From Chloroflexi bacterium AL-N1 (lineage in GTDB: Bacteria > Chloroflexota > Chloroflexia > Chloroflexales > Roseiflexaceae), in contig WYDT01000005.1 of assembly GCA_013122435.1 (NCBI GenBank), positions 353,434-417,433 on the forward strand: DNA of 64,000 nucleotides, written 5' to 3'. Shown one piece after another: positions 37,208 to 47,925 of this stretch. Below the pieces are notes generated by a model. The model made no database searches and was not told the DNA's origin. It was given only the letters and a program-made list of their open reading frames with translations. Numbering within the stretch: the first letter of the stretch is position 1; each line of letters starts with the position of its first letter. The position numbers and the translations under genes are program-made.

Positions 37208-38962
37208 TCATTCGTGGTGCTCATGCTCATGATGATGGTGGCCATGCTCATGCCCGTGCGGATGCTCATGATGATGGTGGTGATCGTGCGAGTGGTGATG
37301 CCCATGCTCATGATGGAGGTGGTGTGCACTGTTCAGCACCTGAGGGATGCCCTCGATGGCTTTGTGGCGAAACAGCTCTGATGTGCCATCGGCGGCTTCC
37401 TGGAGCCGTTGCGCGACCACCTCTACCAGCAGCGGATGGCTTGGTCCCAGGTACTGCGCGTGAATCAACTTCAGACCGAGCCGGGCGGCGGCCTCATCTG
37501 CTGCGCGAACCATGTTCTGATAGACAATACCTGTGAACAAGAGATAGGGTGCCAGCACAACCTGTTTTGCGCCCAGTCGCTGCGCCCGCTCTAGTCCCTC
37601 GGCGGTGGTCGGGTGGGTCACGCGTTGATAGGCGACCTCGACACCCGCGTAGTTGCCTGTTTCGTAGAGCACCCGGCCAACTTTCGCAACACTGCTATTA
37701 CTGTCCGGGTCGCTGCTTCCTCCGCCAACCACAAGAACGGTTGTTTCCTCCGGTGGGAGCGTGTCGGGTGTCCGTGCAAGCGCTTCATCGACACGCACGT
37801 GCAATAGCTCTGCTAGGTGTGCGTGAAAGCCCAGGGGTGTACTCAACTTGATAGCTACCTTCGGAAATTCGTCTCGAATATGATGGACGGCGGTGGTGAT
37901 CTCGGCTTTCATGTGGAAGGCCGAGCCGAGCAGCATTGGTACGACCAGCATTTCTCCATTATCACCAACCGCTGTTGCTGTGTCGTGCAGCATATGGTTC
38001 ATCTCTGGCTGGCTGATCTCAAGAAAACAGACGCTGGCTGAGTGCTCAATATGATGCGATAGTGAGTTCGCAAAATAATGGAATTCTTCGACAGCTTGGG
38101 GCACTTCGCTACCGTGCCCAATCAAGACAATTTCGCGTTTCGTCATGGTCGTCCTTTCTGGGTATGTAGACCGACGCTGTGACTCCTCGAATAGCGATAC
38201 CAAGTGTGATGTTTCGTTTTCCGGTGTAAACCATGCCATCTGATCGGCCAGCGCGGCGACTTCTCCCACAACGATGACCATTGGCGGCGTCAATCCGTCT
38301 GCTGCTATTGCGGCTGACAGGTCTGTGAGCGTGGCGTGGACAGTGCGCTGCTGATGGGTCGTTCCCTGATGGATCGCCGCTGCCGGAGTATGGGGGTTGC
38401 GTCCAAATTCGATGAGTATCTGGCTGATACGCTGCATATTGCGCGCGCCCATTAAAATGACCAGTGTGGGAATTTTGGATAGTGCGTACCAATCGATGTC
38501 ACTTTCTGGCTTATCAGGTGACTCATGCCCGGTAACAACCGCAAATGAGGTGGTGTATTCTCGCTGTGTTACCGGAATGCCGGCGTAGGCCGGCACCGCG
38601 ATGGCCGATGATATACCTGGCACAATCTCAAAGGGCAGAGCGGCTTTTGCTAAAGCCAGCGCCTCTTCGCCACCACGCCCGAAGACAAATGGGTCGCCGC
38701 CCTTCAAGCGCACCACCTGCTTACCGGCCTGCACCTGCTCAACGATCAGTGCTGAAGTATCGTCCTGTGGGTGGCTGTGATGCGCGGGCGATTTGCCAAC
38801 GAAGATCTTTTCAGCATGGGGCGGAGCCTCGCGTAGGAGATCATCACCAATCAGCCGATCATAAATCACCACATCGGCCTCGCGTAGCAAGGATAAACCA
38901 CGTACAGTGATCAGATCTGTGCGCCCTGGCCCGGCTCCAACTAAATAGGCTTTTCCAGCCAC
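37208..38962 (-). CDS. cobA-cbiX: Uroporphyrinogen-III methyltransferase / sirohydrochlorin cobaltochelatase fusion with His-rich tail (CobA-CbiX)
   Basis: The 584-residue protein is the first gene of the operon. Residues about 1-245 are SUMT (YLVGAGPGRTDLITVRGL, RLKGGDPFVFGRGGEEA, VPGISSAIAVPAYAGIP), making precorrin-2. Residues about 270-540 are a two-lobed CbiX chelatase (VLIGHGSEVPQAVEEF, VPMLLGSAFHMKAEI, VLAPYLLFTGIVYQNM), which inserts cobalt. The last about 35 residues are dominated by His with Glu/Gly/Asp (from HLHHEHGHHHSHDHHH to the end), a likely metal-holding tail. The start is a GTG with GGAGGG eight bases upstream. Cobalt insertion at this early stage marks the anaerobic pathway. 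Confidence 0.93.
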   Translation of the reverse strand: MAGKAYLVGAGPGRTDLITVRGLSLLREADVVIYDRLIGDDLLREAPPHAEKIFVGKSPAHHSHPQDDTSALIVEQVQAGKQVVRLKGGDPFVFGRGGEEALALAKAALPFEIVPGISSAIAVPAYAGIPVTQREYTTSFAVVTGHESPDKPESDIDWYALSKIPTLVILMGARNMQRISQILIEFGRNPHTPAAAIHQGTTHQQRTVHATLTDLSAAIAADGLTPPMVIVVGEVAALADQMAWFTPENETSHLVSLFEESQRRSTYPERTTMTKREIVLIGHGSEVPQAVEEFHYFANSLSHHIEHSASVCFLEISQPEMNHMLHDTATAVGDNGEMLVVPMLLGSAFHMKAEITTAVHHIRDEFPKVAIKLSTPLGFHAHLAELLHVRVDEALARTPDTLPPEETTVLVVGGGSSDPDSNSSVAKVGRVLYETGNYAGVEVAYQRVTHPTTAEGLERAQRLGAKQVVLAPYLLFTGIVYQNMVRAADEAAARLGLKLIHAQYLGPSHPLLVEVVAQRLQEAADGTSELFRHKAIEGIPQVLNSAHHLHHEHGHHHSHDHHHHHEHPHGHEHGHHHHEHEHHE

Positions 38963-39290
38963 AAATTACCCTCCAACTAGCTTTCTAGTCAATGTGTATA
39001 GTTTGACGTACGTTCTCTCAAAGCCATCCCGATAACCGCTGTGACCATATGAGGGAAGCGCATGTTGACCAGCCAACAGCTCGTGGTTGCCTGCTGCTGC
39101 GAGTTGCTAATGAGCATACATAACATACGGATTAGAGAGCTGGTGAATTGAGGATGAGATTTTATAACCTTGTCTCTTCTCTGATATCGATCAGTCAGGA
39201 AGATCAAAAGACAGCTATCGGAAATAAGACATAGGCTATTGGGGATCTGATATCGTTCCATGCTCGTTCCCTTTTTCCACGAAGATCACG
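38963..39290 (-). other. Leader between riboswitch and first cobalamin gene
   Basis: About 330 bases of leader separate the aptamer from the GTG at 38962. An open frame (39261 to 38989, 90 codons) has a weak AAAAGGGAA site just after the aptamer, but its translation looks like random text and I do not call it a gene. Around 39065-39112 there is an imperfect inverted repeat (CCAACAGCTCG against CGAGTTGCT), without a T-run. I see no classical terminator, so control may be at translation or by another mechanism. Confidence 0.4.
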
Positions 39291-39295
39291 ACGAG

Positions 39296-39430
39296 CTACA
39301 ACATAGGTGGGTGTTCGGACTTTTCCACCAAAAGAGATGAAATCACCGTTGCGGGACAGTGCTGGATTTGCACCAGCTTCCCCCATTATACATACTACAT
39401 CTGGGTGTATATGCAACTATGCTATGGCTA
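39296..39430 (-). promoter_or_regulatory. Cobalamin riboswitch
   Basis: Read on the minus strand, the region contains the highly conserved aptamer core: GGGGGAAGCTGGTGCAAATC, then CAGCACTGTCCCGCAACGGT, then a helix and the B12-box-like AAGTCCGAACACCCACCTAT. These match the known cobalamin riboswitch consensus (GGGAA..GGTG.AAATCC..CTGTCCCGCAACTGTGA). It lies between a good promoter and the cobalamin operon, so cobalamin (adenosyl- or other form) probably represses the operon. Confidence 0.93.
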
Positions 39431-39447
39431 TATTCAGGATTTCGGCG

Positions 39448-39476
39448 ATTATAACACCGTTATTGAGTGGCTGCAA
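39448..39476 (-). promoter_or_regulatory. Promoter of the cobalamin operon
   Basis: On the minus strand TTGCAG (39476-39471) and TATAAT (39453-39448) are separated by 17 bases, and a TG lies before the -10 hexamer (TGTTATAAT). Transcription would start near 39440, just upstream of the riboswitch. Confidence 0.75.
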
Positions 39477-39605
39477 CAACATTTATTTTATAGCAGAGTG
39501 GTTGATGTTCAAGTGCTGGTGTCGTTTTCTGAGATTTGCTATAGAGTTTAACAGCGTAGTGGCTGGTGTTGATCTATCTGAAGGATGCGTAATGAGAGGA
39601 CTATG

Positions 39606-40124
39606 TCAGAGTGTACAATGACATCCGCATTGCAGATCGATGACTACTGGCGCTGTTGTCTGGGTGGTTGGATATTGGTGCCGATGGTGCACGACTGTGC
39701 CCAGGCGTGGCTCAAAGATGACAACGTCCCGTACCCCTTGGGAAAGATACCACGGGGGATTAATACTCAGGTCTTTTTCTTCATAGTCAGGGCTTACGAT
39801 TTCGATCACTGCCTCTGGTACCTGCTCCCAGGCTTCATCAAGATCGGGTGGCTCTGTGCAGAAGATTGCGATATCCGGTCGTTTCAGTGAGCCATCAGGG
39901 AAGCGAAGATACGCATCGCTGACATGATAGCATCCGCATCCGTTCTCTGTATCCGGATGCGGTGTGATACTTGCACGAATGCGGTCAATCACTTTTTGAT
40001 GACGCAAGCTGGGCAGGAGGCGCCATGTCTGAGTACCTCCTGTGATTTCGAGCTTGATCCGACTACTGGCATCTTTGGTTAGATCATCAAGGTATTTCCC
40101 TAGATCAGGAAGTGTAGTTGACAT
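39606..40124 (-). CDS. Uma2-family (DUF820) protein, second copy
   Basis: This 172-residue Uma2-family protein has the core KRPDIAIFCTEPP and PEAVIEIVSPDYEEKDLSINPPWYLSQGVRDVVIFEP, which provides the D, E and K of a PD-(D/E)XK-like site. Its N-terminus (about 1-50) differs from the copy at 26292 and the overall similarity by eye is low, so it is not a recent duplicate. The last residues (DLQCGCHCTL) are cysteine-rich. GAGGAG precedes the ATG. It stands alone between the cobalamin promoter and a small membrane protein gene. Confidence 0.87.
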   Translation of the reverse strand: MSTTLPDLGKYLDDLTKDASSRIKLEITGGTQTWRLLPSLRHQKVIDRIRASITPHPDTENGCGCYHVSDAYLRFPDGSLKRPDIAIFCTEPPDLDEAWEQVPEAVIEIVSPDYEEKDLSINPPWYLSQGVRDVVIFEPRLGTVVHHRHQYPTTQTTAPVVIDLQCGCHCTL

Positions 40125-40259
40125 AGACTACTCCTCATGGTATTGGTTGTCACATTGTTGCATGGTCTCAATGCTAGCATATCGCAATGGTTTTTGACAA
40201 ATCTCTATGCAGGTTCACGGTTTGCTTCAGGGGTGAAGTGTGGCAAGAATTAACTTTGG

Positions 40260-40646
40260 TTATGTTATTGTGTAGTAAAGGAATACGGTTTTGTTCGGTT
40301 TGGGCTGTTCAGATACAGTCTTTTCTTCTGGTATATTTTCTGAAACTACTGAGATCTGCACGATTCGACTATCCTCATCTATGGTAATGTCTATTTCAGG
40401 ATGCTCGATAGTTTCTGTTTCACTATTTATCACCGTTATAAAAAAGCTATAGGCACTGTCTACCCGTTCAGTTTTGCCTTTGTCCTCATCTTTGTTAGTT
40501 TCAATAATCTTTTGTCGATTGTGATCTCTTCTTTCATCGATACGACCACTGTAGAAAAGAGTAATTGCACCTATTAGTGTGATAAATGCAACAATTACTC
40601 CGCCTGCTACTTGTATCAAGGCTCCTTGAGTCGTCTCTGACATCAT
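40260..40646 (-). CDS. Small membrane-anchored protein of unknown function
   Basis: The 128-residue protein has one strong N-terminal transmembrane helix (about 9-31, LIQVAGGVIVAFITLIGAIT) followed by a basic/charged linker (RIDERRDHNRQKIIETNKDEDKGKTE) and a soluble domain of about 60 residues ending PNKTVFLYYTIT. The soluble part is rich in beta-type alternation (EIDITIDEDSRIVQISVVS). I do not recognise a family. The start has GAGGG nine bases upstream, which supports a real gene. It is flanked by non-coding sequence on its upstream side. Confidence 0.6.
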   Translation of the reverse strand: MMSETTQGALIQVAGGVIVAFITLIGAITLFYSGRIDERRDHNRQKIIETNKDEDKGKTERVDSAYSFFITVINSETETIEHPEIDITIDEDSRIVQISVVSENIPEEKTVSEQPKPNKTVFLYYTIT

Positions 40647-41088
40647 CTTAATCCCTCACTAAAGTTTATTGGAAATTATAGCAAGATATTGTCGGGGGGC
40701 TAGGTATGAAAGAACTTTGGAATGTAACATCACTTTAAATTAATTCGTAGATCATACTGTGGCATGTAATAGTACAACTATACTAAAGTGCCTCGAGGCA
40801 TCCGCCTCTCACATTTTGAGTGCTTGCCGATGCTATTTGTGGCTACCCAAGGCGCAGCGCTTGGGCCGAGGATTCAGAAGCTCTGGCGAGCCCCTGCATA
40901 TGTATTTACGATTTCTTCCAGAGGTGAAGCGATATGGTTTAGCAATTGATAGAATAGTTTGACGAGGTGTGGTAAAATCTGGACATAAACAAACCACCGT
41001 GTCGTTGAGTAAAACGGCACGGTTTTTGTGTCTATTGTACACAGTTGTGCCAGTGGTGGCGTGGGGTGTAGAAAGAAAGGATCAGCAT
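40647..41088 (+). other. Intergenic stretch with no upstream + strand gene
   Basis: About 440 bases lie between the small membrane protein and the winged-helix gene. Apart from the terminator-like hairpin at 40996-41028, I see no protein-like frame. The middle (40795-40880) is G/C-richer than its surroundings and has weak inverted segments (GGCGCAGCGCTTGGGCC). A small RNA ending at the hairpin is possible but not shown by the sequence alone. Confidence 0.35.
40996..41028 (+). terminator. Strong intrinsic terminator with no obvious upstream gene
   Basis: ACCGTGTCGTT pairs with AACGGCACGGT (11 bp, one G-U pair) around a 6-base loop, and TTTTTG follows. It is well formed on the + strand only. 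It lies about 60 bases before the GTG of the winged-helix gene, so it is either the end of an unannotated transcript or an attenuator in that gene's leader. Confidence 0.75.
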
Positions 41089-41367
41089 GTGGCTATAATA
41101 GCGACGCGTGTTATTGCCATTTTAGATATGATCGATGTTATGACGATGCATTATCAACGAGATAGTGTTGCTATTGAGGATATAGCCAACTCTTTGTCGA
41201 TGTCCTCCAATGAGCTTACGCGCTACCTTGATCTCCTCACGCGACAGGGCAAAATTGAATGGTATGAAGCGGGTGGTCAGAGCAAAATTAAGTTGAGCCT
41301 GGATGGATATTTGGTTCTCTCCATGCAAAATGCCCGACGCAGGCATCGGCTTGTAACACATTCTTGA
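41089..41367 (+). CDS. Small winged-helix DNA-binding-like protein
   Basis: This 92-residue protein begins at a GTG with AAAGGA six to seven bases upstream. It reads as a winged helix: SVAIEDIANSLSMSSNELTRYLDLLTRQGKIEWYEAGGQSKIKLSLDGYLVLS, where the central helix-turn-helix is followed by a wing with an S/G-rich turn. That resembles MarR/ArsR-like or phage-type regulators. The frame stays open to 40969, but the preceding residues run through the terminator and are not protein-like. A strong GC hairpin follows. Confidence 0.6.
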   Translation: MAIIATRVIAILDMIDVMTMHYQRDSVAIEDIANSLSMSSNELTRYLDLLTRQGKIEWYEAGGQSKIKLSLDGYLVLSMQNARRRHRLVTHS

Positions 41368-41417
41368 TGAACTATTTCAGAATTTGGTTGTGGGGCGGCC
41401 TCAACGGGTGATGGGGG

Positions 41418-41445
41418 TCGGGGCGGCCCCCTGTGGCCGCCCCGA
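41418..41445. terminator. GC-rich hairpin between convergent genes
   Basis: TCGGGGCGGCC (41418-41428) pairs perfectly with GGCCGCCCCGA (41435-41445) around a six-base loop. It lacks a T-run, but its position between the stop at 41367 and the convergent stop at 41491 fits a bidirectional block to transcription. Further CCCGACAGT/CCCCGATAGT copies follow to 41480. Confidence 0.55.
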
Positions 41446-41490
41446 CAGTCTGCCCGACAGTTCGCCCCGATAGTCCCCCGATCAACGAGA

Positions 41491-44655
<3,165 letters not shown>

Positions 44656-45027
44656 GACAGGACTCCTCTATACTAGTTGCATGTGTCCGATGTGGCATGT
44701 GGGGGTGATGCCTTCCCAGTTTTTATTGCGAATCGGAGCACGATGATATTCAACAAGCGTTCTAAGAATCGATATTATTGGCAGGCGATCCTACCATAAA
44801 ATGCTTTGGAGGGAAACCCGTGCAGGGGGTTAGCCGGATGAGGGGCGTGCAGGGGCAAGTCCTGTACGTACGGATGTGGTGATGCGGTGCAGGGGTCAGC
44901 CCTACGTATGCGGGGTACATGGGCCGTCCGCTTGAGCGGGCGGTGCCTTATTAGCCCGCTGCTTGCGCGGCGGGCGGTGTGGATAGGGTGCCAGATGCAG
45001 GGCTCACCCCTGCACCCGACAAAAGTA
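44656..45027. repeat. Intergenic stretch with short GC-rich repeats and hairpins
   Basis: About 370 bases hold several near copies of GTGCAGGGG(C/T)(A/T)AG.CC (near 44820, 44848, 44887) and of its complement (CTCACCCCTGCAC, 45003-45015), plus two hairpins formed by GTCCGCTTGAGCGGGCGG and CCCGCTGCTTGCGCGGCGGG (44926-44975). The pattern suggests small non-autonomous repeats. No gene is seen. Confidence 0.5.
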
Positions 45028-45996
45028 TTAACCCCTAACGCTTTCCGCCGTGCCGAATACTTGTCGTAACGCCATGGCCGAGTCGCGTGAGGCTGCTATG
45101 ATCTCGTCGACTGGTTCTTCGGTCAGCATGTTGTAGAAGCCGTGGATAGTGTTGTCGTAGCGTTTGGTTTCGACTGGAACACCTGCCGCTGCCAAGGCCG
45201 CGCCATAGGCTTCACCCTCATCACGGAGCGGATCGAACTTGGAGGTGATAATAAAAGCTGGTGGCAGGTTCGAGAAGTCGGAAGCACGTAGTGGTGAGGC
45301 CATTGGGTGTTTTCGTTGCTCAACATCAGGTACATAGCAATCCCAGAACCACTCCATCATGTTTTTGGTAAGAAAATACCCTTCGGCGTTCTCAATATAC
45401 GAAGGACGATCAAAATCGGCATCCGTGACCGGGTAAACCAGCAGTTGGAAAACCAGCGGTGGGCCATGCTCACGGGCATGATGTGTAACACCTATGGCGA
45501 GGTTACCACCGGTGCTATCACCACCAACTGCAATACGGGTTGCATCAATGCCTAGCTCATCTGCTGATGCGGCGACCCAGGCTGTTGCCGCAATACAGTC
45601 TTCGTGTGCGCCGGGGAAGCGCGTCTCCGGGGCGAGACGATAGTCGATAGAGATGACAACACACTCAGTGTCGTTGGACAGGCGGCGGCAATTCATTTCT
45701 GCTATATCTAAGGTACCGATAACAAATCCGCCACCATGATACCATACCAGAGCAGGCAGATTTTCCTGGTCATTTGGACGATAGATGCGTATCGGTATCT
45801 CTCCGGCTGGACCAGGGATGGTACGATCTTCAACACTATGAATAGCTGGCAGAAATTCGGGTGGAACAGCCAGGTTATCGAGAAATGCTCGAAAACGTTC
45901 GGCACCTGCGCTGTAATAGTCATCGATACCAGCGGCTGCTAACCCCTGATCAAAGGCATCAATATTCTTCTGGATAGCGGGATGAATCTGACCCAT
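45028..45996 (-). CDS. Alpha/beta hydrolase, hormone-sensitive-lipase-type esterase
   Basis: This 322-residue esterase of family IV has the oxyanion-hole WYHGGGFVIG, the nucleophile elbow VGGDSTGGNLA (GDSxG with Ser), the acid in FDPLRDEG and the catalytic His in TIHGFYNM. It should hydrolyse short acyl esters in the cytoplasm; no signal peptide is seen. AAAGGA precedes the ATG at 45996. An upstream frame to 46071 adds 25 residues without a ribosome site. The gene is divergent from the DUF2461 gene. Confidence 0.9.
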   Translation of the reverse strand: MGQIHPAIQKNIDAFDQGLAAAGIDDYYSAGAERFRAFLDNLAVPPEFLPAIHSVEDRTIPGPAGEIPIRIYRPNDQENLPALVWYHGGGFVIGTLDIAEMNCRRLSNDTECVVISIDYRLAPETRFPGAHEDCIAATAWVAASADELGIDATRIAVGGDSTGGNLAIGVTHHAREHGPPLVFQLLVYPVTDADFDRPSYIENAEGYFLTKNMMEWFWDCYVPDVEQRKHPMASPLRASDFSNLPPAFIITSKFDPLRDEGEAYGAALAAAGVPVETKRYDNTIHGFYNMLTEEPVDEIIAASRDSAMALRQVFGTAESVRG

Positions 45997-46181
45997 GGTG
46001 ATATCCTTTCTGTTCTGTTGCGCTATGTCCGGTATTGGTGCTACGTACGGTAGATGCGTGATGGATGGCAATCTTGAAACTTATACATAACTCTTGACAT
46101 GTGACTAAAGAGTAACATATAATGAGAACATCTGATCTGGAAGTGCTACAAGCTACATCCATACATCGACGAGGAGTGTAT

Positions 46182-46880
46182 ATGACAACATTTCAGGGTT
46201 TCCCCTCAGAGGCACGTACTTTTTTTGGTGATATCCGTGAGAATAACAACAAAGAGTGGTTCGAGCAACACAAGCCTCGTTTTAAGACACTCGTGCAGCA
46301 ACCAGCCCAGGAGTTGGTGGTGGCGTTGGGTGAGCAGTTGAAGGGCTTCGTTCCTGGCGTCCAGTACAATACACAGCTGAACGGCAGCGGCTCAATTATG
46401 CGTATCTATCGTGATACACGTTTCAGCAAAGACAAATCGCCGTACAAGACGAATCTGGGTGTTGTCTGGTGGGAGGGGAGTGGCAAAAAGATGGAGGAGC
46501 CCTGTTTCTACTTTAACCTCGATGCAGAAGGTGTGTGGCTGGCAGGTGGTTTGTATATCTTCCCCAAACACATACTTGAGCCCTATCGCCACGCAGTGAT
46601 TGATGAACGGCTTGGCCCGGCGTTAGAAACGGCCATCATCGAAGTACAGGCAAATGGTGTTTCCGTTGAGGGAGAACAGTATCGCACCGTACCACGTGGT
46701 TTTGATAAAGCCCATCCACGCGCTGAACTACTCAAATACCAGGGGATGATCAGCAGCCCTCGTCCAATCCCCGAAGAGGTATGGACTTCATCTGCGCTTG
46801 TTGATGTATGTGTTGAGTACTTTCGTAGCATACTTCCACTGCACCAGTGGCTCGTCAGAATGGTGCAGATTCGGCCATGA
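46182..46880 (+). CDS. DUF2461-family protein
   Basis: This is a 232-residue DUF2461 protein. Characteristic parts are the opening FPSEARTFFGDIRENNNKEWFEQHKPRF, the RIYRDTRFSKDKSPYKTNLG stretch and the LAGGLYIFPKHIL segment. It has no membrane segment and no known catalytic motif. The family is widespread in bacteria and fungi, and function is unknown. GAGGAG precedes the ATG at 46182. It is followed by about 400 bases without a gene. Confidence 0.88.
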   Translation: MTTFQGFPSEARTFFGDIRENNNKEWFEQHKPRFKTLVQQPAQELVVALGEQLKGFVPGVQYNTQLNGSGSIMRIYRDTRFSKDKSPYKTNLGVVWWEGSGKKMEEPCFYFNLDAEGVWLAGGLYIFPKHILEPYRHAVIDERLGPALETAIIEVQANGVSVEGEQYRTVPRGFDKAHPRAELLKYQGMISSPRPIPEEVWTSSALVDVCVEYFRSILPLHQWLVRMVQIRP

Positions 46881-47287
46881 TAGTTACAAAGCTGAATACA
46901 TTTTCCTGTTTGCGGGTAAGCCTTTGCATTATAACTTGTAAAGAATGTAGCTTATAGAAACGATATGTTGATAATGATAGTGTTTGCTATCAGTCTTTGA
47001 TATGATAGTACTTTTTCTTTGTAGAGTGGGGCTACTCAACAATACTTCATCTTTATCCAAAAACAAGTATTTCAAGAAGTAATGAAGTACGTCTGCTTTG
47101 TTTGCTGTTACGATAATGTAGATATGTAAGTCAAGATGAGTTTACAACTTGATTATGGGATTGTTATTGTTTGTGGCTCTGGTACGTCTATGAGAAGCAG
47201 ACTCAGCCTGTAGTGATAAGATGTACTATAGGAAGAGTTGACTCCTAACATAAATAGTGTTATTCTACTTAAAGTTAGGTCAAATTT
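46881..47287. other. A/T-rich gap with candidate TetR operator
   Basis: About 400 bases without a protein-like frame. The right end holds TTCTACTTAAA (47263-47273), part of an ACTT-A-AAGT inverted repeat 12 bases before the TetR gene. The same 11 bases recur at 47890-47900, in a longer TACTT-AA-AAGTA inverted repeat before the ABC gene. A shared operator is therefore likely. Otherwise I see nothing. Confidence 0.45.
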
Positions 47288-47872
47288 ATGTGTAAACCGA
47301 TCAATCAAACGCATCAACGTATTTTGGATAGGGCTGAGTCGCTCTTTTTGATACAGGGTTATTCGTTAGTGCGCTTGCGTGATATCGCTGATGAACTAGG
47401 GATGAAGCAAGCTGCTCTCTACTACTATGCTCCAGATGGCAAAGAAGACCTCTTTATTCAGGTCATTGAACGAAGCATGAGTCGTCATCGTGCCGGAATG
47501 GAGACAGCAATACAAGAAGTGAGTGGCGATATAGGTGCACAGATGCGTGCTGTTGCTGCTTGGCTTTTATCTCAACCTCCTGTCAATGTCTCTCGGCTCG
47601 GTGAGTCGGATTTTCTAGCCATTGATCCAGCTAAAGCAGCACAGCTTTCTCATCTCATTTTCGATGCTTTGCGCCTCCCTTTGACAGGGGCCTTAGAGCA
47701 AGCCAAGCAACATGGTATTGTTGAGCTGGATAATTGCGGTTTAGCAGCTATTACGTTTGTTTCAGTGATTGAGATGATACACGCCGATACATCGCCTTTT
47801 ATAGTACATTCGAAGGAAACCATTATTGATCAATTAATTGAGATGTTTCTGAAAGGCTGGTTAAAGCGTTAA
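47288..47872 (+). CDS. TetR-family regulator of the adjacent exporter
   Basis: This 194-residue protein has an N-terminal TetR helix-turn-helix (about 8-55, ILDRAESLFLIQGYSLVRLRDIADELGMKQAALYYYAPDGKEDLFIQV). The C-terminal helical ligand domain is generic. It is followed within 54 bases by the ABC ATPase gene on the same strand, the common order of drug-responsive regulators. AGG precedes the ATG. A repeated inverted motif (TTCTACTTAAA) upstream of it and upstream of the ABC gene is a candidate operator. Confidence 0.88.
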   Translation: MCKPINQTHQRILDRAESLFLIQGYSLVRLRDIADELGMKQAALYYYAPDGKEDLFIQVIERSMSRHRAGMETAIQEVSGDIGAQMRAVAAWLLSQPPVNVSRLGESDFLAIDPAKAAQLSHLIFDALRLPLTGALEQAKQHGIVELDNCGLAAITFVSVIEMIHADTSPFIVHSKETIIDQLIEMFLKGWLKR

Positions 47873-47925
47873 AATTTTTTATGAAGAAATTCTACTTAAA
47901 AGTAAGTAATTGATAAGGGGATAGT

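Noticed and set aside
38989..39261. A 90-codon frame between the cobalamin riboswitch and the first cobalamin gene
   Set aside because: It has a weak ribosome site but its translation looks like random low-complexity text (NSLCLISDSCLLIF); I treat it as leader RNA.
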